A DNA stretch of 49,921 bases from Micromonospora craterilacus. GTDB lineage: Bacteria > Actinomycetota > Actinomycetes > Mycobacteriales > Micromonosporaceae. The notes beneath the pieces were generated by a model that was given only the letters and a program-made list of their open reading frames with translations, made no database searches and was not told the origin of the DNA. The translations under genes were made by a program, and so were the position numbers. The stretch covers positions 1 through 49,921 of the forward strand of contig NZ_POTY01000013.1 of NCBI RefSeq assembly GCF_003236315.1. The letters run 5' to 3'. This document shows positions 35,704-44,910 of this stretch, piece after piece; the first letter of the stretch is position 1; every line of letters starts with the position of its first letter.

Positions 35704-36762
35704 TCAGGGGCGGGCGGTGGGCAGCATGGGGCTGGGCCAGTAGGGGCGGTCGACCTCGCGCAGGGCGGCGGCTCGCAGGGCAGCGAGCTGCCGCTCCACC
35801 TCGGCGAACTGGTCGGGGCTGAGCGGTCCCCGGGCCAGCGCCGCGGCGTTCTCCTCGACCTGGGCGACGCTGCGGCAGCCCGGGATCGGAATCGTCCGGT
35901 CGCTGCGGGCCCAGATCCACCCCAGGGCGCCCTGGGCCAGGGTGCGCCCGTCGGCGGTCAGCGCCGCCCGGACCGCGTGCACCCGGCGCAGCCACTCCGG
36001 GGCGGGTCGCCCACCCCGGAACCACTCCAGCCAGCCCGAGGTCATGCCCCGCACGTCGTCGCGGGGCAGCCTCGAGGCGGGGTGGTACTTGCCGGTGAGC
36101 AGCCCCATCCCGAGCGGCCCCCGGTTGATGCTGGCCAGGTCGTACTTGGCGCAGACGGCGAGCAGGTCGGGGGCGTCGCGCAGCACCGACAGGCTGTGCT
36201 GCACGGCGGCGGCGTGCCGGGCGTCCTGCCCGAAGGCCGCGGCCCGGTCGGCCCGGTCGGTGCTCCAGCCGTACGCCCGGATCAGGCCGTCGGCAACCAG
36301 ATCCTCCAGGGCGCCGATCAGCGCCTGCGCCCGGGCCACCGGCAGGTCGGCCAGGTGCAGCTGGTAGAGGTCGATCCGGTCGGTGTCGAGCCGGCGCAGC
36401 GAGTCCTGCACGGCCTGCCGGAGGTACGCCGGCGAGGCGTCGGTCCCGGTGGCCTGTCGGGCCCGCTCGTCGAACGTGTAGCCCCACTTGGTGGCGATGA
36501 CCGCCGCGTCGCGCCGGCCCGCCAGGGCCCGCCCGAGGACCCGCTCACCGTGCCCGGCGCCGTAGGTGTCGGCGGTGTCGAACAGCGTCACGCCGAGGTC
36601 CAGGGCCCGGCGGATCGCCCGGATCGACTCCTCGTCGTCGACCGCTCCCCAGCCCAGCGGGGTGCGTCCCTCGGCCCAGGGACCGGCGATCGCCCAGCAG
36701 CCCATGCCCAGGGCGCTGACCTCGATGCCGCTGCGGCCCAGCGTCCGCGTCGACTCCGCCAT
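35704..36762 (-). CDS. Aldo/keto reductase
   Basis: 352-residue NADPH-dependent oxidoreductase with TIM-barrel fold. Catalytic tetrad elements: DTADTYGAGHGERVLG (Asp, Tyr), ATKWGYTF (Lys) and YQLHLADLP (His). C-terminal cofactor region IPIPGCRSVAQVEENAAA. Starts at ATG 36762 (MAESTRTLGRSGI, the family's typical opening). Convergent with EF-G2, 16 bp apart. Substrate unknown. Confidence 0.92.
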   Translation of the reverse strand: MAESTRTLGRSGIEVSALGMGCWAIAGPWAEGRTPLGWGAVDDEESIRAIRRALDLGVTLFDTADTYGAGHGERVLGRALAGRRDAAVIATKWGYTFDERARQATGTDASPAYLRQAVQDSLRRLDTDRIDLYQLHLADLPVARAQALIGALEDLVADGLIRAYGWSTDRADRAAAFGQDARHAAAVQHSLSVLRDAPDLLAVCAKYDLASINRGPLGMGLLTGKYHPASRLPRDDVRGMTSGWLEWFRGGRPAPEWLRRVHAVRAALTADGRTLAQGALGWIWARSDRTIPIPGCRSVAQVEENAAALARGPLSPDQFAEVERQLAALRAAALREVDRPYWPSPMLPTARP

Positions 36763-36919
36763 CGGCGCATCGTGCCATCTTCCGGACAGGCTTTGACAGA
36801 CATCCACCACGGTCATCCGTACGGGCGACCGGGGTTCGTGGATCACTCCGGCGCGGGCCGTTTCCCGCCCGCCCCGGCGTGCCGTGCCGCGGTGGCCCGC
36901 CCACGCAGCTCAACGGCCG

Positions 36920-36943
36920 GACACGCCGACGCGCCGGCGTGTC
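36920..36943 (-). terminator. Terminator after HIT gene
   Basis: Perfect 9-bp stem GACACGCCG (36920-36928) with CGGCGTGTC (36935-36943), 6-nt loop, about 20 bp after the HIT stop. Confidence 0.65.
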
Positions 36944-36963
36944 GCACCGGTGACGCTGCGCGG

Positions 36964-37509
36964 TCAGGAGGGCCAGGCGCGGGTGAGGAGGTCGCGGGTG
37001 TCGCCGAGCAGTTGCGGCAGCACCTTGGTGCGCCCGATCACCGCCATGAAGTTGGCGTCGCCGCCCCACCGGGGCACCACGTGCTGGTGCAGGTGGGCGG
37101 CGATGCCGGCGCCGGCCACCCCGCCCTGGTTCATCCCCAGGTTGAAGCCGTGCGCGTTGCTGACCTTGCGGATCACCCGCATCGCGGTCTGGGTGAACGA
37201 CGCCAGCTCGGCCGTCTCCGGCCCGTCCAGGTCGGTGTAGTCGGCCACGTGCCGGTACGGGCAGACCAGCAGGTGGCCCGCGTTGTACGGGTACAGGTTG
37301 AGCACCGCGAACACGTGCTCACCCCGCGCCACCACCAGGCTCTCCTGCGGTGGCCGGCTCGGGGCCAGGCAGAACGGGCAACCGGCGGGCTTGTCGTAGC
37401 CGCCCTCGGGCCGATCCTCACCGGCGATGTACGTCATCCGGTGCGGCGTCCAGAGCCGCTCCAGGCCGCCGGCCAGGTCCCTGTCGGTGTTCGCCTCCGC
37501 CCCAGTCAC
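36964..37509 (-). CDS. HIT domain protein (AP4A phosphorylase-like)
   Basis: 181 residues. Histidine triad HLHQHVVPRW in the C-terminal half, with CPFC near residue 40 and LNLYPYNAGHLLVCPYRHVADY. This is the actinobacterial group including mycobacterial Rv2613c, a diadenosine tetraphosphate phosphorylase encoded beside pgsA1 and thrS. GTG 37509 lies 7 nt after TAGGAT on the coding strand and lacks a ribosome site, so a leaderless message is likely. Confidence 0.92.
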   Translation of the reverse strand: MTGAEANTDRDLAGGLERLWTPHRMTYIAGEDRPEGGYDKPAGCPFCLAPSRPPQESLVVARGEHVFAVLNLYPYNAGHLLVCPYRHVADYTDLDGPETAELASFTQTAMRVIRKVSNAHGFNLGMNQGGVAGAGIAAHLHQHVVPRWGGDANFMAVIGRTKVLPQLLGDTRDLLTRAWPS

Positions 37510-37628
37510 ATCGGCGATCCTACGTACCGCGCGGCGACCACTCACCACCCGCACCGCGGCACCGCTCGCGGGACGGCAGACGCTGACGCCCCGTTGCAAA
37601 GCCAATCAAGGATTTCTTGACTCTTGCA

Positions 37629-37658
37629 TTGACATACGTAAAACTTCCAATCCATCTT
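37629..37658 (+). promoter_or_regulatory. Sigma-70-like promoter of the M15 carboxypeptidase gene
   Basis: TTGACA (37629-37634), 18-bp spacer, CATCTT (37653-37658), in a conspicuously AT-rich 100-bp stretch. The predicted start is about 22 nt before the GTG, leaving room for GGAG. CAAG-GATTT-CTTG, a small dyad just upstream at about 37609-37621, could be an operator. Confidence 0.6.
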
Positions 37659-37687
37659 GCGTCGAAGATCGTCGATTGGAGCTGATC

Positions 37688-38437
37688 GTGGAACGACGTA
37701 AACTCCGACAACGCCTGGCACAGGCCGTCACCGCCGGTGTGATGGCCGTGGCAGCGAGCCTGGTGGCGGTGACCGCCACCGGCACCGCCGCCCAGGCCGA
37801 CGGCTGCTACACCTGGGGCCGCATGCTGTCCTCCGGAATGACCGGCGAGGACGTACGCCAGCTGCAGATCCGGGTCTCCGGCTACCCCGGCTACGGTGCG
37901 GTGCTCGGCCTCGACGGCGCGTACGGTCCGGCTACCCGGGCCGCGGTGATCCGTTTCCAGCAGGCGTACGGCCTGGCCGCCGACGGGGTGGCCGGCCCAC
38001 AGACGTTCAACCAGATATACGCGCTCCAGGACCCCGACTGCACGCCGGTCAGCTTCAGCTACGCCGAGTGGAACCGGTGCAACAGCGACTGGTCCGGCGG
38101 CGCGGTCTCGGCGAGCACCGCACGGTTCAACGCGCTGGTCTCGATGTGGAAACTCCAGGCCATGCGCCGCGCCATGGGCAACGCGCCCATCTACCTCAGC
38201 AGCGGGTTCCGCAGCTACTCCTGCAACAATGCGGTCGGCGGGGCCAGCAACAGCCGGCACCTCTACGGCGACGGGATCGACCTGGTCGGGTCGCACTCCT
38301 TCTGCGCGCTCGCCCAGCAGGCCCGCAACCACGGTTTCAGCAACATCCTCGGCCCCGGCTACCCGGGCCACAACGACCACACCCACCTGGGTAACTCGCC
38401 CAGCCGCTCCTGGTCGGCGCCGAGCTGCGGCATCTGA
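37688..38437 (+). CDS. Secreted M15 D-Ala-D-Ala carboxypeptidase with peptidoglycan-binding domain
   Basis: 249 residues. Signal peptide with basic ERRKLRQRL, hydrophobic core and cleavage after AAQA. Then a PG_binding_1 domain (about 48-110: GEDVRQLQIRVSGYPGYG, DGAYGPATRAAVIRFQQAYG). The M15 (Streptomyces albus G type) zinc carboxypeptidase follows, with YLSSGFRSYSCNNAVGG, ligands in SRHLYGDGIDL (His, Asp) and HNDHTHLG (His). Trims pentapeptide side chains of the cell wall. GTG 37688 with GGAG. Alone in orientation, inserted between HIT and thrS. Confidence 0.94.
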   Translation: MERRKLRQRLAQAVTAGVMAVAASLVAVTATGTAAQADGCYTWGRMLSSGMTGEDVRQLQIRVSGYPGYGAVLGLDGAYGPATRAAVIRFQQAYGLAADGVAGPQTFNQIYALQDPDCTPVSFSYAEWNRCNSDWSGGAVSASTARFNALVSMWKLQAMRRAMGNAPIYLSSGFRSYSCNNAVGGASNSRHLYGDGIDLVGSHSFCALAQQARNHGFSNILGPGYPGHNDHTHLGNSPSRSWSAPSCGI

Positions 38438-38457
38438 CGACGACCGGCACACGCCTA

Positions 38458-38492
38458 GACGGCGGCCCCTGCGCCCGGCAGGAGCCGCCGTC
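38458..38492. terminator. Bidirectional hairpin between M15 gene and thrS
   Basis: GACGGCGGC (38458-38466) with GCCGCCGTC (38484-38492); the loop CTGC..GCAG can pair further. Lies between convergent genes, 8 bp from the thrS stop. Confidence 0.65.
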
Positions 38493-38500
38493 GCGGCAGG

Positions 38501-40504
38501 TCAGGCGGCCGAAGGGCCGATGTTGGTACGGGACGAGACCACGTCGAGGACGTGGGCGACCGCCTCGGCGAGCGGCACCCCGTTGCGCTGGGAGCCGTCC
38601 CGGTAGCGGAACGAGACGGTGCCGGCGGCCACGTCGTCGTCCCCGGCGATCACCATGAACGGGATCTTCTGCTGCTGGGCGTTGCGGATCTTCTTCTGCA
38701 TCCGCTCGTCACCGGCGTCCACCTGGGCACGGATGCCCTCGGCGCGCAGCGCGGCGACGAAGCCGTGCAGGTAGTCGGTGTGGTCCTCGCGGATCGGGAT
38801 GCCGACCACCTGCACCGGGGCCAGCCACGCCGGGAACGCCCCCGCGTAGTGCTCGGTGAGCACACCGAAGAACCGCTCGATCGAGCCGAACAGCGCCCGG
38901 TGGATCATGACCGGCCGCTGCCGGGTGCCGTCGGCGGCCTGGTACTCCAGGCCGAACCGCTCCGGCTGGTTGAAGTCGACCTGGATGGTGGACATCTGCC
39001 AGGTCCGACCGATGGCGTCCTTGGCCTGCACCGAGATCTTCGGGCCGTAGAAGGCCGCGCCACCCGGGTCGGGCACCAGGTCCAGCCCGGAGGTCTCGGC
39101 CGCGGTGCGCAGCGCCTCGGTCGCCTCCGCCCAGTCGGCGTCCGACCCGATGAACTTCGGCGAGTCGTCCCGGGTGGACAGCTCCAGGTAGAAGTCGTCC
39201 AGGCCGTAGTCGCGCAGCAGGTCCAGCACGAACGACAGCAGCGTGGTCAGCTCGCCGGCCATCTGCTCCCGGGTGCAGTAGATGTGCGAGTCGTCCTGGG
39301 TCAGGCCCCGCACCCGGGTCAGGCCGTGCACCACGCCCGACTTCTCGTACCGGTAGACCGTGCCGAACTCGAACAGCCGCAGCGGCAGCTCACGGTAGGA
39401 CCGCCCGCGCGCCCTGAAGATCAGGTTGTGCATCGGGCAGTTCATCGCCTTGAGGTAGTACTCCGCGCCCTCCAACTGCATGGGCGGGAACATGGTGTCG
39501 GCGTAGTACGGCAGGTGGCCCGAGGTCTCGAAGAGCTGCGCCTTGGTGATGTGCGGGCTGTTGACGAACTCGTACCCCGCCTCCTCGTGCCGGCGACGCG
39601 AGTAGTTCTCCAGCTCGCGGCGGATGATGCCACCCTTGGGGTGGAACACCGCGAGACCGGAGCCGATCTCGTCGGGGAAGCTGAACAGGTCGAGGTCGGC
39701 ACCGAGCTTGCGGTGGTCGCGCCGGGCGGCCTCCTCCAGCAGCTTCAGGTACGCCTTCAACCCGTCCCGGGTCGGCCAGGCGGTGCCGTACACCCGCTGC
39801 AGCTGCGGGTTCTTCTCCGACCCGCGCCAGTACGCGGCGGCCGAGCGCATCAGCTTGAACGCGCCGATCAGCCGGGTGTTCGGCAGGTGCGGGCCGCGGC
39901 ACAGGTCCGACCAGCAGACCTTGTCCCCGTCGGCGGCGAGGTTGTCGTAGATGGTCAGCTCGCCCCCACCGACCTCCATCACCTCGGAGGAGTCCAGCCC
40001 CTCGCCCTTGACGTCGATGAGTTCCAGCTTGAACGGCTCGGCGGCCAACTCGGCCTTGGCCTGGTCCAGGCTGTCGAAGCGACGGCGACGGAACCGCTGC
40101 CCGGACTTGACGATCTCCTGCATCCGCTTCTCGAGCCGGGCCAGGTCGTCGGGCTGGAACGGCTTGTCCACCGCGAAGTCGTAGTAGAAGCCGTTGTCGA
40201 TCGGCGGGCCGATGCCGAGCTTGGCCTCCGGGAAGACGTCCTGCACGGCCTGGGCGAGCACGTGCGCCGTCGAGTGGCGCAGCACGTTCAGCCCGTCCGG
40301 CGAGTCGAGGGCGACCGGCTCGACCGCGGTCTCCTCGGCCGGCTTCCAGTCCAGGTCGCGCAGCATCCCCTGCGGGTCGCGGACCACCACGATCGCCTTC
40401 GGGCCGGTGGTGGGCAGCCCGGCCGCGGCCACCGCGTCGGCCGCCGTCGTCCCGGCGGCGACGACGACGGGGTCGGCCACGGCGGGGGTACGGGGTGCGG
40501 ACAC
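38501..40504 (-). CDS. thrS: Threonyl-tRNA synthetase
   Basis: 667 residues, full length. TGS domain at the N-terminus, editing domain with [11 protein letters not shown] and CRGPHLPNT, then the class II core: zinc ligands in [10 protein letters not shown] (Cys), SHIY region (His) and [13 protein letters not shown] (His), and the anticodon-binding domain with [15 protein letters not shown] start 40504, GAGGAG 6 nt upstream. No T-box is visible in the 190-bp region upstream. Divergent from the YcnI-like gene. Confidence 0.98.
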   Translation of the reverse strand: MSAPRTPAVADPVVVAAGTTAADAVAAAGLPTTGPKAIVVVRDPQGMLRDLDWKPAEETAVEPVALDSPDGLNVLRHSTAHVLAQAVQDVFPEAKLGIGPPIDNGFYYDFAVDKPFQPDDLARLEKRMQEIVKSGQRFRRRRFDSLDQAKAELAAEPFKLELIDVKGEGLDSSEVMEVGGGELTIYDNLAADGDKVCWSDLCRGPHLPNTRLIGAFKLMRSAAAYWRGSEKNPQLQRVYGTAWPTRDGLKAYLKLLEEAARRDHRKLGADLDLFSFPDEIGSGLAVFHPKGGIIRRELENYSRRRHEEAGYEFVNSPHITKAQLFETSGHLPYYADTMFPPMQLEGAEYYLKAMNCPMHNLIFRARGRSYRELPLRLFEFGTVYRYEKSGVVHGLTRVRGLTQDDSHIYCTREQMAGELTTLLSFVLDLLRDYGLDDFYLELSTRDDSPKFIGSDADWAEATEALRTAAETSGLDLVPDPGGAAFYGPKISVQAKDAIGRTWQMSTIQVDFNQPERFGLEYQAADGTRQRPVMIHRALFGSIERFFGVLTEHYAGAFPAWLAPVQVVGIPIREDHTDYLHGFVAALRAEGIRAQVDAGDERMQKKIRNAQQQKIPFMVIAGDDDVAAGTVSFRYRDGSQRNGVPLAEAVAHVLDVVSSRTNIGPSAA

Positions 40505-40695
40505 GGGTGACTCCTCACAGCAGGTGAAATTGACGATGCCGAGGTTGGCTCACTGCGATGCTATCGGTCGCGCCGCCGGCCACCACCGCCGACACCGCCA
40601 GCACCGGACCGGGCCCACCGTTGAACCTTCCCGGCCCGGGATCCGTACCAGCCGGTGTGGCCGCACGGCCGCGTCGACACGGATGGGAACCCAAC

Positions 40696-41511
40696 ATGGC
40701 GATGACGCGCGGCGGGAGCCGTCGACGCCGGGGCGGGCCGGTGGCCGTCCTGGCCACGGCCGCGGTGCTGCTCTGGCCCGCCACGGCCCAGGCGGCCGAC
40801 GCGGGCTTCACCCCGACCGAGGCCCGGCAGGGCGAGGCGGTGAAGCTGGAGTTCGTGGTACCCGACGAACGGCCCGGGGTCCGTACCGAGCGGATCGAGA
40901 TCCGGTTGCCGGCGGACACCCCGATCGCCGAGGTCTACCCGCTGTCCATCGACGGCTGGGCGCCGCTGATCACCACCCGCAAACTCGACACGCCGGTGGC
41001 GGGGATCCACGCGCCCGCCACCGACATCGTCACCGCGTCGGTGACCTGGTCCCGGACACCCGCCTCAGGTGACGGCCCGGCCCGGCTGCCGCTGTCGATG
41101 GGCCCGCTGCCGCAGACCGACCGGCTCACCTTCGAGCTGTTGCAGACGTACGCCGACGGCATGGTGGTGCGGTGGGGCGACGGCCCCGGGCAGCGCCTGC
41201 TGCCCGCGCTCACGCTGCTGCCGGCGGATCCGGCCGTGGCCGGCGGGCACGGCGGACATGGCGCGGCACCGGGCGGCCAGCCCGGCGACGCCCCGGCCGA
41301 GGCCGCGCCGGACACCGGCCCGAACGCCAACAGCCTGCTCGTCGCCGGGCTGCTCGCCGGCCTCGGCGGCGGCGCGGTGGTGGGCTGGCTGATCAGCCGC
41401 CGGCGCCGGGCCCCGGCCGACCAGATCGACCGCTCGGTGCTCGACCAGGAGCCGGCCGCCGTGCCGAACGGCGCGACCGGCGAGGTGGTCGAGGCGGGTG
41501 CGGTGCGCTGA
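40696..41511 (+). CDS. YcnI/DUF1775-like exported membrane-anchored protein
   Basis: 271 residues. Signal peptide ending TAQA, a DUF1775 domain (about 35-170, with EAVKLEFVVPDE, IRLPADTPIAEVYPLSI and GWAPLI), a Gly/His/Pro linker (GGHGGHGAAPGGQP) and a C-terminal membrane helix followed by RRRRAP and a cytoplasmic tail. YcnI binds copper through a histidine exposed at the mature N-terminus plus an acidic residue; here the mature protein would begin ADAGFTPTEA, so that His is missing. The two His of the linker might substitute. Function may differ from copper handling. Confidence 0.82.
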   Translation: MAMTRGGSRRRRGGPVAVLATAAVLLWPATAQAADAGFTPTEARQGEAVKLEFVVPDERPGVRTERIEIRLPADTPIAEVYPLSIDGWAPLITTRKLDTPVAGIHAPATDIVTASVTWSRTPASGDGPARLPLSMGPLPQTDRLTFELLQTYADGMVVRWGDGPGQRLLPALTLLPADPAVAGGHGGHGAAPGGQPGDAPAEAAPDTGPNANSLLVAGLLAGLGGGAVVGWLISRRRRAPADQIDRSVLDQEPAAVPNGATGEVVEAGAVR

Positions 41512-41513
41512 GG

Positions 41514-42434
41514 TCAGCCGACCCAGTCGGGCAGCGGCTCCCGGGCCGCCAGCCAGTCGTCGGGCACCCCGCCGGGGGTGCCCACCCCGGCGTACGCGGC
41601 CACCACCGCGCCGACGATCGCGGCGGTGGTGTCCACGTCGCCGCCCGCCTCGACGCAGGCCCGGATCGCCGCCGGGTAGTCGTCCAGGTGGGTGGCGGCC
41701 ACCCAGCAGGTGAAGGCGACGGTGTCCTGCGCGGTGACCCGGGAACCGTTGCCGACCGCGTCCACGACCTCGGCCAGTTGGCGACCGAGCAGACCGGCGA
41801 CCCGGCGGACCCCCCGGTGCACCTCGGTCGCCGGGTCCAGCGCCGCCGCGACGCCGGCGAGCAGGCGGGCCGGGTCGGGCCGGTACCCGTCCAGGCGGGC
41901 GCGGGCGGCCAGGGCGGCGGCCACGGCCACCGCGACCGCCCCGGCGACCCCCTCCGGGTGGGCGTGGGTCACCTCGGCCGACGCCCGGGCCTGCGCGGCG
42001 GCCCGGCTGGTCGAGTCGGCGAAGTACGCACCCAACGGCCCGACCCGCATCGCCGCGCCGTTGCCGCAGGAGCCCTGCCCGTCGAACGCGGCGGCGGCGG
42101 CGACCGGCCACGGGGTGCCGGTGCGGATCAGCCGCAGGATGCGCACCGCACCGGGCCCGTAGCCCCGGTACGGCTCGCAGCGCTCGGCGAAGGAGAGCGC
42201 CAGCGCGTCCCGGTCGATCCGGCCCGCCTCGGCGAGCGCCGCCAGCACCGAGCAGGCCATCTCGGTGTCGTCGGTCCACTGCCATGGCGGCGGGGGCAGC
42301 CGGCCGTCGGCCAGGTCGGCCGGCTGCCGGCCGGGAACGAAGTACTGGGATCCGAGGGCGTCGCCGACCGACAGGCCGGCCAGGGCGTCCCGAGCCAGCG
42401 CCAGCCGGGTGTCCGGGTAGAGGGTGAAGGCCAT
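41514..42434 (-). CDS. ADP-ribosylglycohydrolase family protein
   Basis: 306 residues. Binuclear metal signatures are present: GDALG near residue 24, WTDDTEMACSVL, GNGAAMRVGPLG, and C-terminal AGGDVDTTAAIVGAVVAAYAG. The family removes ADP-ribose from arginine on proteins (DraG, ARH) or cleaves related ribosides. No partner ADP-ribosyltransferase is in the window, so a general reversal of ADP-ribosylation or a metabolic role is open. ATG 42434. Divergent from the OmpR-type regulator. Confidence 0.93.
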   Translation of the reverse strand: MAFTLYPDTRLALARDALAGLSVGDALGSQYFVPGRQPADLADGRLPPPPWQWTDDTEMACSVLAALAEAGRIDRDALALSFAERCEPYRGYGPGAVRILRLIRTGTPWPVAAAAAFDGQGSCGNGAAMRVGPLGAYFADSTSRAAAQARASAEVTHAHPEGVAGAVAVAVAAALAARARLDGYRPDPARLLAGVAAALDPATEVHRGVRRVAGLLGRQLAEVVDAVGNGSRVTAQDTVAFTCWVAATHLDDYPAAIRACVEAGGDVDTTAAIVGAVVAAYAGVGTPGGVPDDWLAAREPLPDWVG

Positions 42435-42508
42435 GGTTCGACAAGCTTGGCGGGTTCCGGGGTGGGCCGCAACGACGGGCCGGTTGCCGTGGCGAGTACC
42501 GTGCTGGG

Positions 42509-43198
42509 GTGGCCACCGTCCTGCTGGTCGAAGACGATCACGTCGTACGCGGCGCGATGCTCCGCTCCCTCACCGACCGGGGCCATGCCGTGCACGCGGT
42601 GGGCACCGCGCTGGACGCGTTGCGCCGGGTCGCCGCGGAAACACCCGACCTGGTCGTGCTCGACCTCGGCCTGCCGGACCTGGACGGGTCGGACGCCCTG
42701 CGCATGCTGCGCGGCATCACCGACGTGCCGATCATCATCGCCACCGCCCGCGACGACGAGCAGTCCGTGGTCAAGCTGCTGCGCGCCGGGGCCGACGACT
42801 ACATGGTCAAGCCGTTCACCGGCGCGCACCTGGACGCCCGGATCACCACCGTGCTGCGCCGGGTGGGGCGGGCCAGCCGCGCCGTGCAGCCGGCCGTGCA
42901 CAGCGTGGGCGGCCTCCGGGTCGACGTCGGCGAGCGCAGTGCCCTCCTGGACGGGGAGGCGCTGGCGCTGACCCGCAAGGAATTCGACCTGCTGGCGTAT
43001 CTCGCCGCCCGTCCTGGCCGGGTAGTGTCCCGGCGGGAGCTCTTGGAGGAGGTATGGCGGCAGCCATCGGTCGGCGAGGATCAGACCATCGACGTTCACC
43101 TGTACTGGCTACGGCGCAAAATGGGCGAGTCCGCGGCGAAGCCGCGCTACCTGCGCACCGTGCGGGGGGTGGGCTTCCGACTGGTGGCGCCGGACTGA
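42509..43198 (+). CDS. OmpR-family response regulator
   Basis: 229 residues. Receiver with Glu8-Asp9-Asp10, phosphoacceptor Asp52 and Lys101; winged helix with LTRKEFDLLAYLAARPGRVV and VDVHLYWLRRKMGE replaced by IDVHLYWLRRKMGES, ending TVRGVGFRLVAP. GTG 42509 has TACCGT (42497-42502) 6 nt upstream and no ribosome site, so it looks leaderless. Its stop overlaps the kinase start. Confidence 0.94.
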   Translation: MATVLLVEDDHVVRGAMLRSLTDRGHAVHAVGTALDALRRVAAETPDLVVLDLGLPDLDGSDALRMLRGITDVPIIIATARDDEQSVVKLLRAGADDYMVKPFTGAHLDARITTVLRRVGRASRAVQPAVHSVGGLRVDVGERSALLDGEALALTRKEFDLLAYLAARPGRVVSRRELLEEVWRQPSVGEDQTIDVHLYWLRRKMGESAAKPRYLRTVRGVGFRLVAPD

Positions 43199-44622
43199 GA
43201 AGGTCGCTGGCCCTGTTGACGGCCGGCACCGGCGCCCTGTTGGCGCTGGCCTTCCTGATCCCGCTCGGGCTGAGCCTGGGCGGGCAGACCCGCGAAGAGG
43301 CGATCGCGGACGCGGCCCGCCGCAGCGCGCTGGTGACCGGGGCGCTCGCGGTGAGCACCAAGCCGGACGTGGTCACCCGCGCGATCGAGGCCAGCGGTGC
43401 CGACCCGGCGACCCGCCCGGTCGTGCACGGGCTGGGCGTGGACTCCACCGCCGGGCGGGCCGACCCGACACAGCTGGACCGGGCCCGCTCCGAGGGGCGG
43501 TCCCTGGTAATCGACGTCGACGGCGGAGTGCTGCGGCTGGACCCGGTGGTGCTCGGCGACCGGACGGCCGTGGTGGAGGTCTTCGTCCCGGACACCGCGC
43601 TCGACGCCGGCGGCGGGGGCCGGTGGCTGCTGCTGGCCGGGGTGGCCGTCGCCCTGGTCGGCGCGGCGGTGCTGGTGGTGGACCGGGTCGCGGCCCGCAC
43701 GGTGGACGCCACCCGGGGACTGGTCGAGGCGGCGCTCGCGGTGGGCGACGGCGACCTGGGCGTGCACGTCGAGCCGAGCGGCCCGCGCGAACTGGCCGAG
43801 GCCGGCCATGCCTTCAACCGGATGACGGAACGACTCGTCGCCGCCCGCACCGACGAGCGGGAACTGGTGGCGGACATGTCGCACCGGCTACGGACGCCGC
43901 TTACCGTGCTGCGGCTGGACGCCGAGGCGCTGGAGTCCGACGACACCAGCGTGGGCTCGTTCAGCCAGGCGGAGCTGGACCACCGGCGCGGCATCCGGCG
44001 GATCCGGCAGGCGATCGTCACCCTGGAGGGTGAGATCGACGTGCTGATCAAGACCACCCGCAAGGCGGTCGCCACGGAGGCTGCCCCGGCGATGTGCGAC
44101 GTCAGCGAGGTCGTCCGCGACCGGATGGTGTTCTGGGCGGCCCTCGCGGGCGACCAGAACCGCCCGCACCGGGTGAGCGGCGCCCAGCTGCGCATCCCCG
44201 CGCCGGTGCCCCGGGCCGAGTTGGCCGCCGCGCTGGACGCGGTGATCGGCAACGTGTTCCGCTACACCCCGCAGGGCGCCGCGTTCGAGGTGGCGGTCTC
44301 CCGGCGCGACGGGTACGTGGCGATCCGGATCGACGACGCCGGCCCCGGCATCGCCAACCCGGACCGCGCCCTGCGCCGCGGTGCCAGTGACCAGGGCTCC
44401 ACCGGCCTCGGGCTGGACATCGCCAAGCGGGTGGCGTTGCAGGCCAACGGCTCGGTCAGCATCGACCGGGCCCGGCTGGGCGGGGCCAGCGTGGTGATGC
44501 TGCTCGCCGATCCGGAGGCGACGCCGCGTCAGATCAGCCGGTTCGGCCTGGTGGGTCGGATGGCCCGGGAGCAGAAGAGCAGCGGGCGCCGCTGGCCCCG
44601 GCAGCGCCCGGCCGACAGCTGA
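43195..44622 (+). CDS. Sensor histidine kinase, apparently with a CTG start
   Basis: 475 residues from CTG 43195. Two membrane segments (about 4-28, 144-162) around a 115-residue extracytoplasmic domain; HAMP; phosphoacceptor DMSHRLRTPLTVLRL (His230); ATPase with VIGNVFRYTP, DDAGPGI and GSTGLGLDIAKRVA. No ATG or GTG occurs near the start of the membrane helix; CTG overlapping the regulator TGA (CTGA) gives the expected RRSLALLTAGTG opening. TTG 43216 is an alternative but removes the basic N-terminus. Orphan locus; signal unknown. Confidence 0.9.
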   Translation: MRRSLALLTAGTGALLALAFLIPLGLSLGGQTREEAIADAARRSALVTGALAVSTKPDVVTRAIEASGADPATRPVVHGLGVDSTAGRADPTQLDRARSEGRSLVIDVDGGVLRLDPVVLGDRTAVVEVFVPDTALDAGGGGRWLLLAGVAVALVGAAVLVVDRVAARTVDATRGLVEAALAVGDGDLGVHVEPSGPRELAEAGHAFNRMTERLVAARTDERELVADMSHRLRTPLTVLRLDAEALESDDTSVGSFSQAELDHRRGIRRIRQAIVTLEGEIDVLIKTTRKAVATEAAPAMCDVSEVVRDRMVFWAALAGDQNRPHRVSGAQLRIPAPVPRAELAAALDAVIGNVFRYTPQGAAFEVAVSRRDGYVAIRIDDAGPGIANPDRALRRGASDQGSTGLGLDIAKRVALQANGSVSIDRARLGGASVVMLLADPEATPRQISRFGLVGRMAREQKSSGRRWPRQRPADS

Positions 44623-44810
44623 GCGCTGTCCGTGCGGTGCCCGCCGCGGGCCCGGTCGCGAGCTGGTGGTCCGGGCTGTGGCGCGGCACAAGTCTTCCTT
44701 AGATCCGGATTAACGCCGGCCCACCAGCCCGGTCCGGCTGCCAGGATCAGCTTCGAACCCAGCAGTTCCACCGGCTCTCCGCTCCCAGCGCACTTTGCCG
44801 GTGGAGCCGT

Positions 44811-44858
44811 GCGCGCGGCGGGAGACACGGTCCCCCCACACCTCCTCCCGCCGCGCGC
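44811..44858. terminator. Strong hairpin between kinase and adenosine-deaminase-family gene
   Basis: Perfect 14-bp stem GCGCGCGGCGGGAG (44811-44824) with CTCCCGCCGCGCGC (44845-44858), 20-nt loop, between convergent genes. The rest of 44623-44910 (288 bp) holds no coding signal; a short AT-rich patch with the dyad ATCCGGAT near 44703-44712 is the only other feature noticed. Confidence 0.7.
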
Positions 44859-44910
44859 CACTCCGCCCCAGCCTCGGCCCGCACAACGGGACCCGTGCGA
44901 GCCGGCGAGG

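Noticed and set aside
37510-37605. Longer start for the HIT gene at 37605
   Set aside because: The extension is Arg-rich without conservation signs, and the TAGGAT box before GTG 37509 suits a leaderless start.
40505-40695. T-box riboswitch upstream of thrS
   Set aside because: No T-box consensus or specifier stem seen; actinobacterial thrS seldom carries one.
41514-42434. Toxin/antitoxin pair of DarTG type around the ADP-ribosylglycohydrolase
   Set aside because: No ADP-ribosyltransferase-like gene is adjacent; neighbours are a YcnI-like gene and a two-component system.
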